A stretch of DNA of 48,552 nt from Rhodanobacter sp. 67-28 (GCA_001898415.1 MKTU01000051.1:82910-131461); one strand, 5' to 3'. Shown: positions 31,545 to 39,381, numbered from the stretch's first letter. Program-made: numbers and translations. The notes: generated by a model not told the origin, from the letters alone.

Positions 31545-34208
31545 TCAGAAGCTTGCTGTCACGCGCGCGTACCAGAACGCGCCGTTGAAACCGAACGGCG
31601 AGGTCAGCGCGTACTTGACGCCAAGGAACTGCAGCGTGGCGTTCTGCTCCTTGCCGGGGTAGGTGTCGAAGACGTTGTTGCCGCCGATGGCCACCGTGAA
31701 GGTGTCGTTGAACTTGTAGCTGGCCTCCAGATCGAGCAGCGTCTTGCCGCTGTAGTGATTGACGTCGTCCGGCGGGTTGTTGCTGCCGAACAGGCCGACC
31801 GTGGTGCTCCAGCTGCCGTATTGATTGATCCGCGCGATGGCATCGAACCCGTGCAGCGCGTAGTCGAAGCTGAGCACCGACCGGCTCCTGGGCACCTGGT
31901 GCTCGAGGTCGTACACGAAATCGTCGTTGAGCGTGTCCGGCTGCACCTTGACCACGTTCTGCTTGTTGCGGTTGTAGCGGAAGTCGATGTTGAGCCTGCC
32001 ATTGCCCAGCTGATGCCGCGTATCGAGCACGAAGTCGATGCCGCGGATGTCGGAGCCGAACGCATTGCCGAAATAACTGGCGTCGCTGCCGAGCAGCAGT
32101 TGCGCGTTCGGATAGCCGCCGGCGGCGAGCTGGTCGACGGTGGCCTGGCTCACGCGGTTGCTGACCAGGCCAATGCGGTCGTCGATCCTGATCCGGTAGT
32201 AGTCCAGGGTGGTCGTGACGCTATCGAGCGGCGTCCACACGGCGCCGACGGACAGGCTCCTGGAGGTTTCGGTCTTCAGCGGTTTGGAACCGAGCGCGCG
32301 CGCCACCGGGTTGTCGACCGGATAGGTGCCGGCGGGTATCAGGCCACCCTGGGCGTTAGCCGTGGTGGTGACATTGAGTGTGTTCGCCTGGCCCGGGGTC
32401 GGTGTGCGGAAGCCGGTGTTGTACGTACCGCGCAGCGCGAACGCGTCGGTGAACGCGTAACGGCTGGAAAGCTTGTACACGACCTTGGAGCCGTAGTTTT
32501 CCGCACGCTCGTAACGCACCGCCGCCGCGCCGGACCACTGGTCGGTGAAGTTCGTCTCGGCGTCGACGTAGGCGGCCTCGCTGTTCTGCATGAAGCGCCC
32601 GGCCGCGTTGGCCGGAAAGCCCTGGAAGGCATCCGAGCCCACCCCGAACACCGACGCGGTCGGCCCCACCTCGATCGAACCGGCGTCGCCCTGGTGGATG
32701 ATGTAGGTCTCCTGGCGCCAGTTCGCGCCGAAGGCGAGCGTGAGCGGCGAATCGTCGAACGAACGGACGAAATCCGCACCGGCGCCCTGCTCGCGCTGGG
32801 TCAGCTTGCCGGGATGGAAGTTGGTGGGCGACAGGCTGCCCAGGCTCGGGTTGATCGAGCCCTTCAACTGGTAGTCGACCTCGTTGCTGCCGGTGCGGTA
32901 GTGCAGGTCCCACTGCAGGTTGCTCTGCCCGCCGCCACGCACGCCGCCGACCAGCTGGTGATCGCTGATGTCCGCACCGAACAGCGGGCTGTAGCCGCCC
33001 GGGAACTTCGTGTAGATCGGGTTCAGCAGCACCCATCCGCTCGGGCTCGCCGCGTTGGCCGTCAGGTAGTTCGCCGGATCGCCGCCACCGGCCACGATGC
33101 TGTCCACCAGCGACTGCGGCGCGTTCGCCGGGGTCAGGGTGCCATCGGCGTAGCTGACCAGGGTGGAGCGGCCGCCGATGCCGTACTGGGCCGGCAAGAC
33201 CGGGTTGCGGTAGAAGAAGCTGGACAGGACCTTCTTGTCCATGAAGCTGCCCGTGGCGTAGAGCTGCATGTCGCCGGACAGCGGCAGGCCGGCGTTGACG
33301 AAGAGCTTGTTGGTCTTGGTCTGCGGGTCGCCCCAGCGCTGGCCGAAGCCGTCATACGGCACCTGGTCCGCACCGACCACGGCCGCGACGGCCGCCGCGT
33401 CCGCTTGCGGCATCCCGCGCGAGGTGGGGTCGGTGGTTTCGCGCTCGGCACTCACATGCACGAAGCCATCGGCGCCGAGCGGGAATCCCGCATCGGCGTC
33501 GTAGCGCCGCAGGTTGCCATCGCCCTTGCCGTACTGGCCCACCTGCGCGCTGACCGTCACGCCCGAGGAAGCCTTCTTCAGGATGACGTTGACCACGCCG
33601 GCGATCGCGTCCGATCCATACAGCACCGAGGCGCCATCGCGCAGCACTTCGACGCGCTCGATGGCGTTGGACGGAAACACCGAGAAATCCACCGCCTGCG
33701 CGCCCTGGTTGAAGGTGCCCAGCGGATCGAGCTGCAAGTTGACCAGCGCCGAACGATGGAAGCGCACGCCGTCGACCAGAACCAGGGTCTGATCGGGCGA
33801 CAGGTTGCGCAGCGACACCGGCCGCACGAACGACGTGCCGTCGGCGATGGGAAAGCGCTGGGTAGTCAGCGACGGCACGATGTTGGTCAGCGCGTCGGTG
33901 AGGTCCGCCGAAGACTGCTTCGCGATCTGGCTGCCGCTGAACGCGTCGATCGGCGAAATGGATTCGGTCGGCGACAGGCCGGCCCGGTGCGTACCGGTCA
34001 CCACCACTTCCTGCAGGGTGGTGGTCGACTTGGCCTTCGCCGCCGGGTTGCTTCCTTGTGCCGCGGTCGCCTGGCTGGCCTGGGCCTGTCCGCTGTCCGA
34101 CGCGCCCGCGTCCTGCGCCTGCACCGGGCACGCGACCAGCGCCGCAGCGGCAAGCGCCGCGCGAATGGCGCGCAAAAGAACCACGTTGATCCCTGCATGG
34201 TTATGCAT
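31545..34208 (-). CDS. TonB-dependent outer-membrane receptor
   Basis: The 887-residue protein has a signal peptide (hydrophobic 10-28, cleavage near VQA), a Gln/Ala/Ser-rich linker, the segment TTLQEVVVTGTHR typical of TonB-box/plug starts, a plug domain (IERVEVLRDGASVLYGSDAIAGVVNVI) and a long beta-barrel ending in aromatic Phe (WYARVTASF). GGGAG lies before the ATG. The plug motifs fit the large family of xanthomonad receptors for carbohydrates, peptides or siderophores; no ligand can be named. The same-strand downstream genes are two exported amidohydrolases, 227 bases away, a plausible uptake and processing locus. Confidence 0.93.
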   Translation of the reverse strand: MHNHAGINVVLLRAIRAALAAAALVACPVQAQDAGASDSGQAQASQATAAQGSNPAAKAKSTTTLQEVVVTGTHRAGLSPTESISPIDAFSGSQIAKQSSADLTDALTNIVPSLTTQRFPIADGTSFVRPVSLRNLSPDQTLVLVDGVRFHRSALVNLQLDPLGTFNQGAQAVDFSVFPSNAIERVEVLRDGASVLYGSDAIAGVVNVILKKASSGVTVSAQVGQYGKGDGNLRRYDADAGFPLGADGFVHVSAERETTDPTSRGMPQADAAAVAAVVGADQVPYDGFGQRWGDPQTKTNKLFVNAGLPLSGDMQLYATGSFMDKKVLSSFFYRNPVLPAQYGIGGRSTLVSYADGTLTPANAPQSLVDSIVAGGGDPANYLTANAASPSGWVLLNPIYTKFPGGYSPLFGADISDHQLVGGVRGGGQSNLQWDLHYRTGSNEVDYQLKGSINPSLGSLSPTNFHPGKLTQREQGAGADFVRSFDDSPLTLAFGANWRQETYIIHQGDAGSIEVGPTASVFGVGSDAFQGFPANAAGRFMQNSEAAYVDAETNFTDQWSGAAAVRYERAENYGSKVVYKLSSRYAFTDAFALRGTYNTGFRTPTPGQANTLNVTTTANAQGGLIPAGTYPVDNPVARALGSKPLKTETSRSLSVGAVWTPLDSVTTTLDYYRIRIDDRIGLVSNRVSQATVDQLAAGGYPNAQLLLGSDASYFGNAFGSDIRGIDFVLDTRHQLGNGRLNIDFRYNRNKQNVVKVQPDTLNDDFVYDLEHQVPRSRSVLSFDYALHGFDAIARINQYGSWSTTVGLFGSNNPPDDVNHYSGKTLLDLEASYKFNDTFTVAIGGNNVFDTYPGKEQNATLQFLGVKYALTSPFGFNGAFWYARVTASF

Positions 34209-34577
34209 GTTGTCTCCCTCCCGATGGCCGCTGCATTCCCCCCTCAACGCAAACTACTCCGACCCCAGGCGTCCAAAAAGGCCTCCATTGGTAGTACGTG
34301 CGCAAGATCACTTTCGTGGCCACGGCCTTGCCGATGGGTGCACTCATCAAGCGACTCGCCGGCGTCTGTCCACCGGGGCAACAGAAATGATTGGGCGGCG
34401 GGAGCGGCGTAGCGAAACCGCTCGAAACGAGGCGGGTTCGGGAAAGTGGACCTGACCCCGTTGGTGACGCCGTCAACCCGTGACCCCGAGCGGCGTTCTC
34501 CTTCCGGCATGCCGCCATTCGTCCGGCACGACATGGCAGTACCCAACCGCCGGCCTCCCACACTGAAGGACACCGTC
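34209..34577. other. 369-base divergent intergenic region
   Basis: The region lies between the divergent TonB receptor and the small basic exported protein and should hold both promoters. No convincing -35/-10 pair, Fur box or long inverted repeat was seen, and the open frames that cross it are not gene-like. Confidence 0.5.
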
Positions 34578-34925
34578 ATGAACCACGCTTCGATGATCCG
34601 TCTCGGTCTGCTCAGCCTGATCGCCTGCACCGCGTTCGCCAGCGCCAGCGCGATGGCCGCCGACACCACCGTCCCCGGTCACCCCCGCGTCAACGAGGTC
34701 AACCAGCGCATCGACAACCAGCAGGCGCGCATCGCGAAAGGCGTCGCCAACGGCACCATCACGCCGAAGCAGGCAGCCAACGACCAGCGCCGCGCCGCCA
34801 ACATCGCCCAGCGCGAAAGCGCCGCCGAAGCAAAGCACAACGGCCACCTGACCAAGGGCGAAACCCGCCGCCTCAACCGCGCAGAAAACCGCAATAGCCG
34901 CAACATCCACCGCCAGCGCCACTGA
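34578..34925 (+). CDS. small basic periplasmic protein, function unknown
   Basis: The 115-residue protein has a signal peptide (hydrophobic 7-22, cleavage near AMA) and a basic helical mature part of about 90 residues. Two degenerate repeats share a pattern of a helix, a short turn with Asn-Gly, a Leu/Ile-Thr-Lys, then a helix: ARIAKGVANGTITPKQAAN and EAKHNGHLTKGETRRL. Small proteins with this pattern are common in proteobacteria, with no function known to me. AAGGA precedes the ATG. It ends in a strong bidirectional terminator. Confidence 0.75.
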   Translation: MNHASMIRLGLLSLIACTAFASASAMAADTTVPGHPRVNEVNQRIDNQQARIAKGVANGTITPKQAANDQRRAANIAQRESAAEAKHNGHLTKGETRRLNRAENRNSRNIHRQRH

Positions 34926-34939
34926 TCGCCTGAAAAAAA

Positions 34940-34965
34940 AAGAGGCCCCGCTTGCGGGGCCTCTT
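34940..34965. terminator. bidirectional intrinsic terminator
   Basis: AGAGGCCCCG (34941-34950) pairs with CGGGGCCTCT (34955-34964) around CTTG. The run of A before the stem gives a long U-tract on the minus strand, ending the 164-residue protein gene; a shorter T-run serves the plus strand. Confidence 0.9.
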
Positions 34966-34985
34966 CCACTTCAGGAAACGACGAA

Positions 34986-35480
34986 TCAGGCCGGCAGCGG
35001 CTCGCCCGACGCCGGCTCACTGGCCAGTGCGGGATTGCGCGGACCGCGGGCAAAGCGGGCGGCCAGCGCCTTGCGCGCCTCGTCCAGCCCCTGCCCCTTG
35101 CCGGCCACCTTCAGCACCGCGTAACCCTCCAGCGCATTGGTCATCAGGTCGCTGCCCACCGCCATCTCGGTGTCGACGCCGCGCTGGTGCAGCTTGCCCA
35201 ACCGCACCAGGCGCGGGCGCAACGCATCCAGCGTGGCGATGTCGCGCTGGTAACCCGCCAGGTCGAAATTGCGCGGCAGCACCCCGGGGTTGTCGCTGAA
35301 CACGTGACCGGCCTGCCGGCAGAACGCCTCGGACTTGTCGCCCATCTTGGTCAGCCCGTGGCGCTGCTCGAGCGTCAGCGCGATCAGCGAGGCAAAGCCC
35401 GTCTCCAGTGCAGCCAGGGCATCGTCGATGGCCGCCAGCACTTCGGCATTCAGGTCGATATCGATCAGGTTCTGAGGCAT
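34986..35480 (-). CDS. hypothetical helical protein, 164 residues
   Basis: No family was recognised. The protein is mostly alpha-helical by composition (LNAEVLAAIDDALAALETGFASLIALT, then YQRDIATLDALRPRLVRLGKLHQRG), has one cysteine, no signal peptide and no membrane segment. The helical-bundle look and the central phrase VFSDNPGVLPRNFDLAGYQ might help a profile search. The start is the ATG of MPQNLIDIDL; the open frame extends upstream, but those residues are Arg-rich and unlike coding sequence. It lies at the edge of the accessory block, with its own terminator; 133 bases separate it from the toxin gene upstream on the same strand. Confidence 0.7.
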   Translation of the reverse strand: MPQNLIDIDLNAEVLAAIDDALAALETGFASLIALTLEQRHGLTKMGDKSEAFCRQAGHVFSDNPGVLPRNFDLAGYQRDIATLDALRPRLVRLGKLHQRGVDTEMAVGSDLMTNALEGYAVLKVAGKGQGLDEARKALAARFARGPRNPALASEPASGEPLPA

Positions 35481-35613
35481 GTTCACTGCATTGATTGAGT
35501 TGCAGACAAGCCGGTCCGTTGGCCGACGCCGCAGCGTAGCGCGCCACCTGCCCGCTACCAGCCAATCAGCCGGAACCAAGATTGTCCCCGACACATTTTC
35601 TGGACTGATTCGC

Positions 35614-36483
35614 TCAAGGGGTCGCGGCGCCCCGCAATCCCGCATGAAAGGCGCCCAGCAGGTCGAGGTCGATCTGCACGTCGCCGGACCGCATGTCGCC
35701 TATCAGCAGCAGCCGGCCATCCGGGTCGATCTCCGTCGCCAGCAGATCCAGCACCGCGTCCAATGCGACTGTGACACCGGCGTTCGCCAACGGGTGCAGC
35801 AACTTTCTGGCGTCGTGGCCCAGCAACCATGCGCCGGCACGGGCATGGTCGTAATCGCTCGCTTCGAGCAGTTGGCTCGCGTCCGCATACAGGCGTTCCA
35901 TGTTGCCCGCCTCTAGATAACTGCGCAGCAGCAGGCGCAGGTCACCGGCATCGACGCCCGGCCGTTCGTGGCGTCGGTCACGCCAGGCGAGCAGCTTCAG
36001 GACGGCTTGCGCCGGCAAGGAGGCGACCGCCACCACCACGTCATCCGGCAGCCGTACCGCGACTGCCTGCGCCGCCGCCTCGCGGTAGCCGAGCATGGTC
36101 ATCTCGACGACATGCGGCGACGGCCAGGCGATGCTGCGATCGGCCCGCTCCACGCCGCCGAAGGGAAGCAGATCCACCCAATGGCACTGCTCGAACACCA
36201 ACCGATGCAGCACGCCGGGCACTTCGGCGAAAGATCCGTCGGCGAGCAGGGCGTTCCTCAAACCGGCGAAGCTGTTCCATCCATCCAACCCAAACGCGAA
36301 ATCCATGTCGGTCGTGGCGCGCGCGACGCGTATGCCATGCGCGAACGACAGCAGCACGTCGCGCGCCATCGCGCCCACCAGCAAGGGCTTGGCATCCGGC
36401 CAGGCCCGGTGCATCGTAGCCACCAGCCTGGCCAACACCGCCAGCCCGGGCTGCTCACGCAAATCCAGCGGCGATCCCTGCAT
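35614..36483 (-). CDS. AbiEii/AbiGii-type nucleotidyltransferase toxin
   Basis: The 289-residue protein has a minimal nucleotidyltransferase core: LLVGAMARDVLL (34-45) in place of the GG/GS motif and the metal-binding pair Asp59 and Asp61 in ARATTDMDFAFG. Downstream segments (LLKLLAWRDRRHERPGVDAGDL, residues about 170-195) match the AbiEii family's K/R-rich motif. AbiEii toxins transfer nucleotides to RNA such as tRNA and cause growth arrest. The upstream gene is the AbiEi-type antitoxin, overlapping by 29 bases. GGGG precedes the chosen ATG; an upstream in-frame ATG lies deeper in the antitoxin gene. Confidence 0.82.
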   Translation of the reverse strand: MQGSPLDLREQPGLAVLARLVATMHRAWPDAKPLLVGAMARDVLLSFAHGIRVARATTDMDFAFGLDGWNSFAGLRNALLADGSFAEVPGVLHRLVFEQCHWVDLLPFGGVERADRSIAWPSPHVVEMTMLGYREAAAQAVAVRLPDDVVVAVASLPAQAVLKLLAWRDRRHERPGVDAGDLRLLLRSYLEAGNMERLYADASQLLEASDYDHARAGAWLLGHDARKLLHPLANAGVTVALDAVLDLLATEIDPDGRLLLIGDMRSGDVQIDLDLLGAFHAGLRGAATP

Positions 36484-37477
36484 GCATTTCCCCTGCGATT
36501 TCCAGACAGCGCGCATCGCCGATCGCCAGCAGGTCCGCGTACACCAGCAAGTGCGGCACCATGCCGGGGGTCTCGCCCTCGAAATTCCAAAAGCGTCGCA
36601 GCACTTCCACGTTGCCGTTGCGATCCGGCTGCAGACGCTGATCGGTCAGCAGATTCGGTTCGACCTTGTTGCCGTAGAAGGTGGCTGTGCCGGGCCGCAG
36701 GTGTTGCGTCAGCCGCGCCGCTGCCGGCTCGCCGCCCAGCAGCAAGCCGTAGCGCGTTGCGTCGATGGCCTCGACCCAGTCGAGCTTGCGCGTGTCGTAG
36801 CGGCCCAGCAGCAGCTTGGGCCGCAGCCGCTGCGGATACGCATCCACCCAGCGCTTGAGCAGCCGTTCCGCATCGATCAGCCGGCGCCGCTTGCGCAACG
36901 TGGCGACGAAGCCGAGCTGCGGCAGTTCGGCCATCACCCAGCCCACCGTGCCGTGCGCCACGCCCGCCAGGGCGGCGATCTCCCGATACGGCAGGTCCAC
37001 CGCCGCCGGCCGGCACAACAGGGCGAACAGCACCTGCAGCCCGGTGGCCTGAAACGCACGGCCGCCCTGCGTCGGCGGCGCGAGGGCTTCCCTCGGCCGC
37101 TCACCCTTCACCCAGACATGCAGCGGCGGCTGCGTCAACCAGGCGTTGCCCGCGGCATCAATGAACTGCACGCCGCGCCGGCGCAGCTCGTCGGCCATCG
37201 GCGGCGTGACGTAGTCGGCCACCAGCAGCCCCTGCTCGCCGTGGTTCGCCAGCTGATGCAGCGCCGCGCCGAGCGTGGCACGGCGCAGGCCGCGCTTCAG
37301 CTCGGCGACGTAGCGCAGCTCGCGGCCATCGAAACGCAGGCACAGCACGGCATCGCCGCGCGTCGCCTGGCCGCCAGGCTCCCGTTCGACGACTTCCCAT
37401 TGCAGGCCTGGCAGCTGCACCGCGGTCAAGGCAGCCTGCAGCAGATCCGGTTCGTGTTGACGGCGGTGTTTGTCCAT
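36455..37477 (-). CDS. AbiEi-family type IV antitoxin with winged helix
   Basis: The 340-residue protein matches the larger AbiEi-like antitoxins that accompany AbiEii nucleotidyltransferases. The N-terminal part (DAVLCLRFDGRELRYVAELKRGL) resembles a nuclease-fold beta-sheet. A winged helix follows at about residues 150-185 (LPYREIAALAGVAHGTVGWVMAELPQLGFV), and then a large C-terminal domain. AbiEi antitoxins neutralise the toxin without stable binding and repress their own promoter. The start codon lies inside the first TGTCCA half-site of the putative operator, supporting autoregulation. Confidence 0.82.
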   Translation of the reverse strand: MDKHRRQHEPDLLQAALTAVQLPGLQWEVVEREPGGQATRGDAVLCLRFDGRELRYVAELKRGLRRATLGAALHQLANHGEQGLLVADYVTPPMADELRRRGVQFIDAAGNAWLTQPPLHVWVKGERPREALAPPTQGGRAFQATGLQVLFALLCRPAAVDLPYREIAALAGVAHGTVGWVMAELPQLGFVATLRKRRRLIDAERLLKRWVDAYPQRLRPKLLLGRYDTRKLDWVEAIDATRYGLLLGGEPAAARLTQHLRPGTATFYGNKVEPNLLTDQRLQPDRNGNVEVLRRFWNFEGETPGMVPHLLVYADLLAIGDARCLEIAGEMHAGIAAGFA

Positions 37478-37523
37478 GATTTGGATTTGTCCATGTTTTG
37501 TGGACAGAAGTCAATTGTGGACA
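37471..37523. promoter_or_regulatory. four-half-site symmetric operator of the AbiE-type pair
   Basis: TGTCCA at 37471-37476 and 37488-37493, and TGGACA at 37501-37506 and 37518-37523. Both pairs are centred on 37497, and the half-sites on each side are 17 bases apart. The arrangement is symmetrical and covers the antitoxin start and upstream region, as expected for cooperative autorepression. Confidence 0.7.
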
Positions 37524-37561
37524 AGATGCGGCCTCGAACCCGTGCGAGCATCGCGATGCAA

Positions 37562-37750
37562 GATCAGGTAGTCGGCGCGGCGGATGCTGGACTTGTCGCG
37601 CGCGGCACGATGGCCCCGCACCACCATGCGGCCGGCCTTGAGCGTGAACTCCTGAAACACCTGCTCATTCACGTTTCAACCGCTGGCGACCAGGGCGGGT
37701 GTGATGAACTTCAGGCAGATGTCCGCTTCGGACAGTTTTCTCTTATCCAT
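37562..37750 (-). pseudogene. remnant of type I restriction enzyme R subunit (hsdR) N-terminus
   Basis: Reading the minus strand from 37750 gives MDKRKLSEADICLKFITPAL and then VASG, a stop, and NVNEQVFQEFTLKAG followed by GRMVVRGHRAARDKSSIRRADYLI. This matches the N-terminus of HsdR/DEAD-type R subunits (…ITPAL..AGW..., then ...RADYLL.YKPN...EAK). The stop at 37676-37678 sits where the family has Trp (TGG to TGA). After RADYLI the resemblance ends, before the PD-(D/E)xK nuclease motif and helicase domain. No hsdS or hsdM is present, so this is a decayed fragment of a lost restriction system. Confidence 0.65.
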
Positions 37751-37897
37751 GAAGCATGACTCTGGCGACTCCCCCGACTCGAACACGCCAGAGCATAGGG
37801 CGTTGGATCGACCCCGACCAGTCGACGGCGCATGTCGATGTCTTTACACCGCCGCGTGGGTGGTTTTTCAAAGCCAGCCGCGACCGTTGCCTGTTGC

Positions 37898-38152
37898 TCA
37901 ATAGTGATACCGCAACTGCGCAATCAGCAGCGCGTCGGCAACGGGCTTGTACACCATGCGGTGCTCGCCGTTGATGCGGCGCGACCAATAATCGGCCAGC
38001 CCGTGTCGCAAGGGTTCGGGTTTGCCGATGCCTTCGAGGGGGTGGCGCATGGTGTCGTCGGTCAGCTTGTTGATGCGCGCCACCAGCTTGCGGTCGTGGG
38101 CCTGCCAGTGGAGGTAATCCTCCCAGGCCGCGTCGGAGAAGATCAGCTGCAT
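37898..38152 (-). CDS. yoeB: YoeB-type mRNA interferase toxin
   Basis: The 84-residue protein matches E. coli YoeB over its full length and in exact numbering: Glu46 (GKPEPLRH), Arg65 (EHRMVY), His83 and Tyr84 (RYHY at the C-terminus), the residues that act in ribosome-dependent mRNA cleavage. It therefore appears intact. The antitoxin gene upstream is frameshifted, so the toxin's control is puzzling. The start is the ATG of MQLIFSDAAWEDYL, 25 bases after the end of the antitoxin's second segment. Confidence 0.92.
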   Translation of the reverse strand: MQLIFSDAAWEDYLHWQAHDRKLVARINKLTDDTMRHPLEGIGKPEPLRHGLADYWSRRINGEHRMVYKPVADALLIAQLRYHY

Positions 38153-38177
38153 GCCGGCCAAGCTCAGCGAGTTAGGT

Positions 38178-38422
38178 TCAGCGGGCCAGCCTGAGTGGTT
38201 TGCCGCCACCGGATTCCAGTTGCGCCATCGATTCCAGCAGGCGGCGCGCGTTCCTGGGGCTACGCAGCAGGTACGCGGCCTCATCCAACGACTGGTAATC
38301 GGCCAGCGACATCATCACCACTCGTCCTTCTTGGTAATGATCACCGGCGCATGATCCTCGCAGACGCGCTCCATCGTCTCGGCGAGGCTGGAACGGGCCT
38401 TGGTGTAGGTGATGGTGTCCAT
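38178..38422 (-). pseudogene. yefM: YefM antitoxin split by a frameshift (two overlapping segments)
   Basis: From 38422 the first frame gives [20 protein letters not shown], then [15 protein letters not shown] and TGA at 38317-38315 (35 residues), the Phd/YefM DNA-binding N-terminus. The rest, starting [20 protein letters not shown] and ending [10 protein letters not shown], lies in another frame and ends at 38178. Compared with the usual ITKKDEQSVVMMS, about seven bases seem to be missing. The stop TGA overlaps an in-frame ATG of the second segment as TGATG, so termination-reinitiation could yield two half-proteins. A dead gene or a sequencing error are the alternatives. Confidence 0.8.
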
Positions 38423-38436
38423 GGGCTATCGCGATA

Positions 38437-38454
38437 TGTACATTATTCTGTACA
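38437..38454. promoter_or_regulatory. YefM-type operator, twin TGTACA palindromes
   Basis: Two copies of TGTACA (38437-38442 and 38449-38454) are separated by TTATTC, so their centres are 12 bases apart, the spacing of the YefM-YoeB operator in E. coli. They lie 15 bases upstream of the antitoxin start. Confidence 0.85.
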
Positions 38455-38508
38455 TGATCTAGCCGTCGGCCCGCAGCCGGTCAAATGCCGCGGGTCCAAG
38501 CCGGCGAA

Positions 38509-39135
38509 TCAGCCAGCAAGCGCCTTGCGTTCCCCCGCGCCTGCCAGCGCATGCATCAGGTCCACCGTGCTGTCGAGCACCCTGGCGACCTTGGTGCCAC
38601 GACTCGAGAAGATTTCTACCAGGGCCTGGTAGTAGCCCAAGGTCCCGTCGCGTCCGCCGGTGAACCGATCGAATACGCGCGTGGCAACTTCGGGATCTTC
38701 CAGGTCCTGGACGATGGCGCGGGCGTTATGCAGCTTGTCGCAGGCGGAGACAAGCAGCGTGGCGTCCGGGGCTTGTTTCAGGTGTGCGAGGTAGGCGAGT
38801 TTGCGCTCGATCCAGTCGCGGCGTCTGGCTTCCGGATCGGTGTGGCTGGCCTTGCCTTCGGCGGTGCCATCGGTGCAGTCCACCACGATGTTGGCGACGG
38901 CATCACCGAATTGCTTGCGGATCGCCGCCTCATGCCCGGTACCGCAATCCTCGATGGTGTCGTGCAGCAGGCCGGCGATGGCCTGGTCTTCGTTACCGCC
39001 GAACTCGATCACCAGGCTGGCCACGCCGAGCAGGTGATAGAGGTACGGGATGTTCGAGCCCTTGCGCACCTGCGCGGCGTGGGCGATGCGGGCGTAGTCA
39101 ACGGCCTGGCTGAAGCGATCGGATAGCGTGGTCAT
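38509..39135 (-). CDS. single-domain HD hydrolase of the RelA/SpoT small hydrolase type
   Basis: The 208-residue protein carries the HD-domain motifs of SpoT-like (p)ppGpp hydrolases: RKGSNIPYLYHLLGVA (24-39; His34), LLHDTIED (56-63; His58, Asp59) and ACDKLHNARAI (131-141; Asp133), with no synthetase domain. Stand-alone members (MESH1/SAH) degrade (p)ppGpp and also serve as antitoxins to toxic alarmone synthetases; no synthetase is encoded in this window. It sits among toxin-antitoxin genes. The start is the ATG after a GGGGG ribosome-site-like run; an upstream ATG would add 18 unconserved residues. Confidence 0.85.
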   Translation of the reverse strand: MTTLSDRFSQAVDYARIAHAAQVRKGSNIPYLYHLLGVASLVIEFGGNEDQAIAGLLHDTIEDCGTGHEAAIRKQFGDAVANIVVDCTDGTAEGKASHTDPEARRRDWIERKLAYLAHLKQAPDATLLVSACDKLHNARAIVQDLEDPEVATRVFDRFTGGRDGTLGYYQALVEIFSSRGTKVARVLDSTVDLMHALAGAGERKALAG

Positions 39136-39214
39136 GCTGCCCCCTGTGACGGTTTTATCGTAGCCAATGATGATGGCGGCGCGGCGCAAGGGCTGAGAGC
39201 GTAGCGGACGCCGT

Positions 39215-39250
39215 TCAACGCTTGATCTCTTCTTCCATCACTTGGCTCAT
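39215..39250 (-). pseudogene. possible transposase N-terminal scrap
   Basis: From 39250 the minus strand reads MSQVMEEEIKR followed by TGA where small IS3-type transposase orfA proteins continue with Trp-Thr-Ala. Only a Thr-Ala resemblance remains after the stop, so the evidence is eleven residues and weak. It would be the trace of a degraded insertion element next to tRNA-Ser. Confidence 0.3.
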
Positions 39251-39381
39251 CGTGCTCTCCGTAAAAAGTTGGCACCTGAGCAGAAAATCACTGGGTCATT
39301 ACATTGCGCTGTTGCGTGCCGTCCGCGGGGATTGTTGGGCCCATCCATGGGCCAAACCCCTTCGCGCTGCGCACTGCGGGG

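Noticed and set aside
31239-34412. Open frame of 1057 codons antisense to the TonB receptor
   Set aside because: It is a shadow of a strongly coding gene with signal peptide, plug and barrel; its own translation is Arg/Val/Ala/Gly-rich without domains.
38509-39135. Complete toxSAS toxin-antitoxin system
   Set aside because: A hydrolase domain is present but no synthetase toxin is encoded anywhere in the window.
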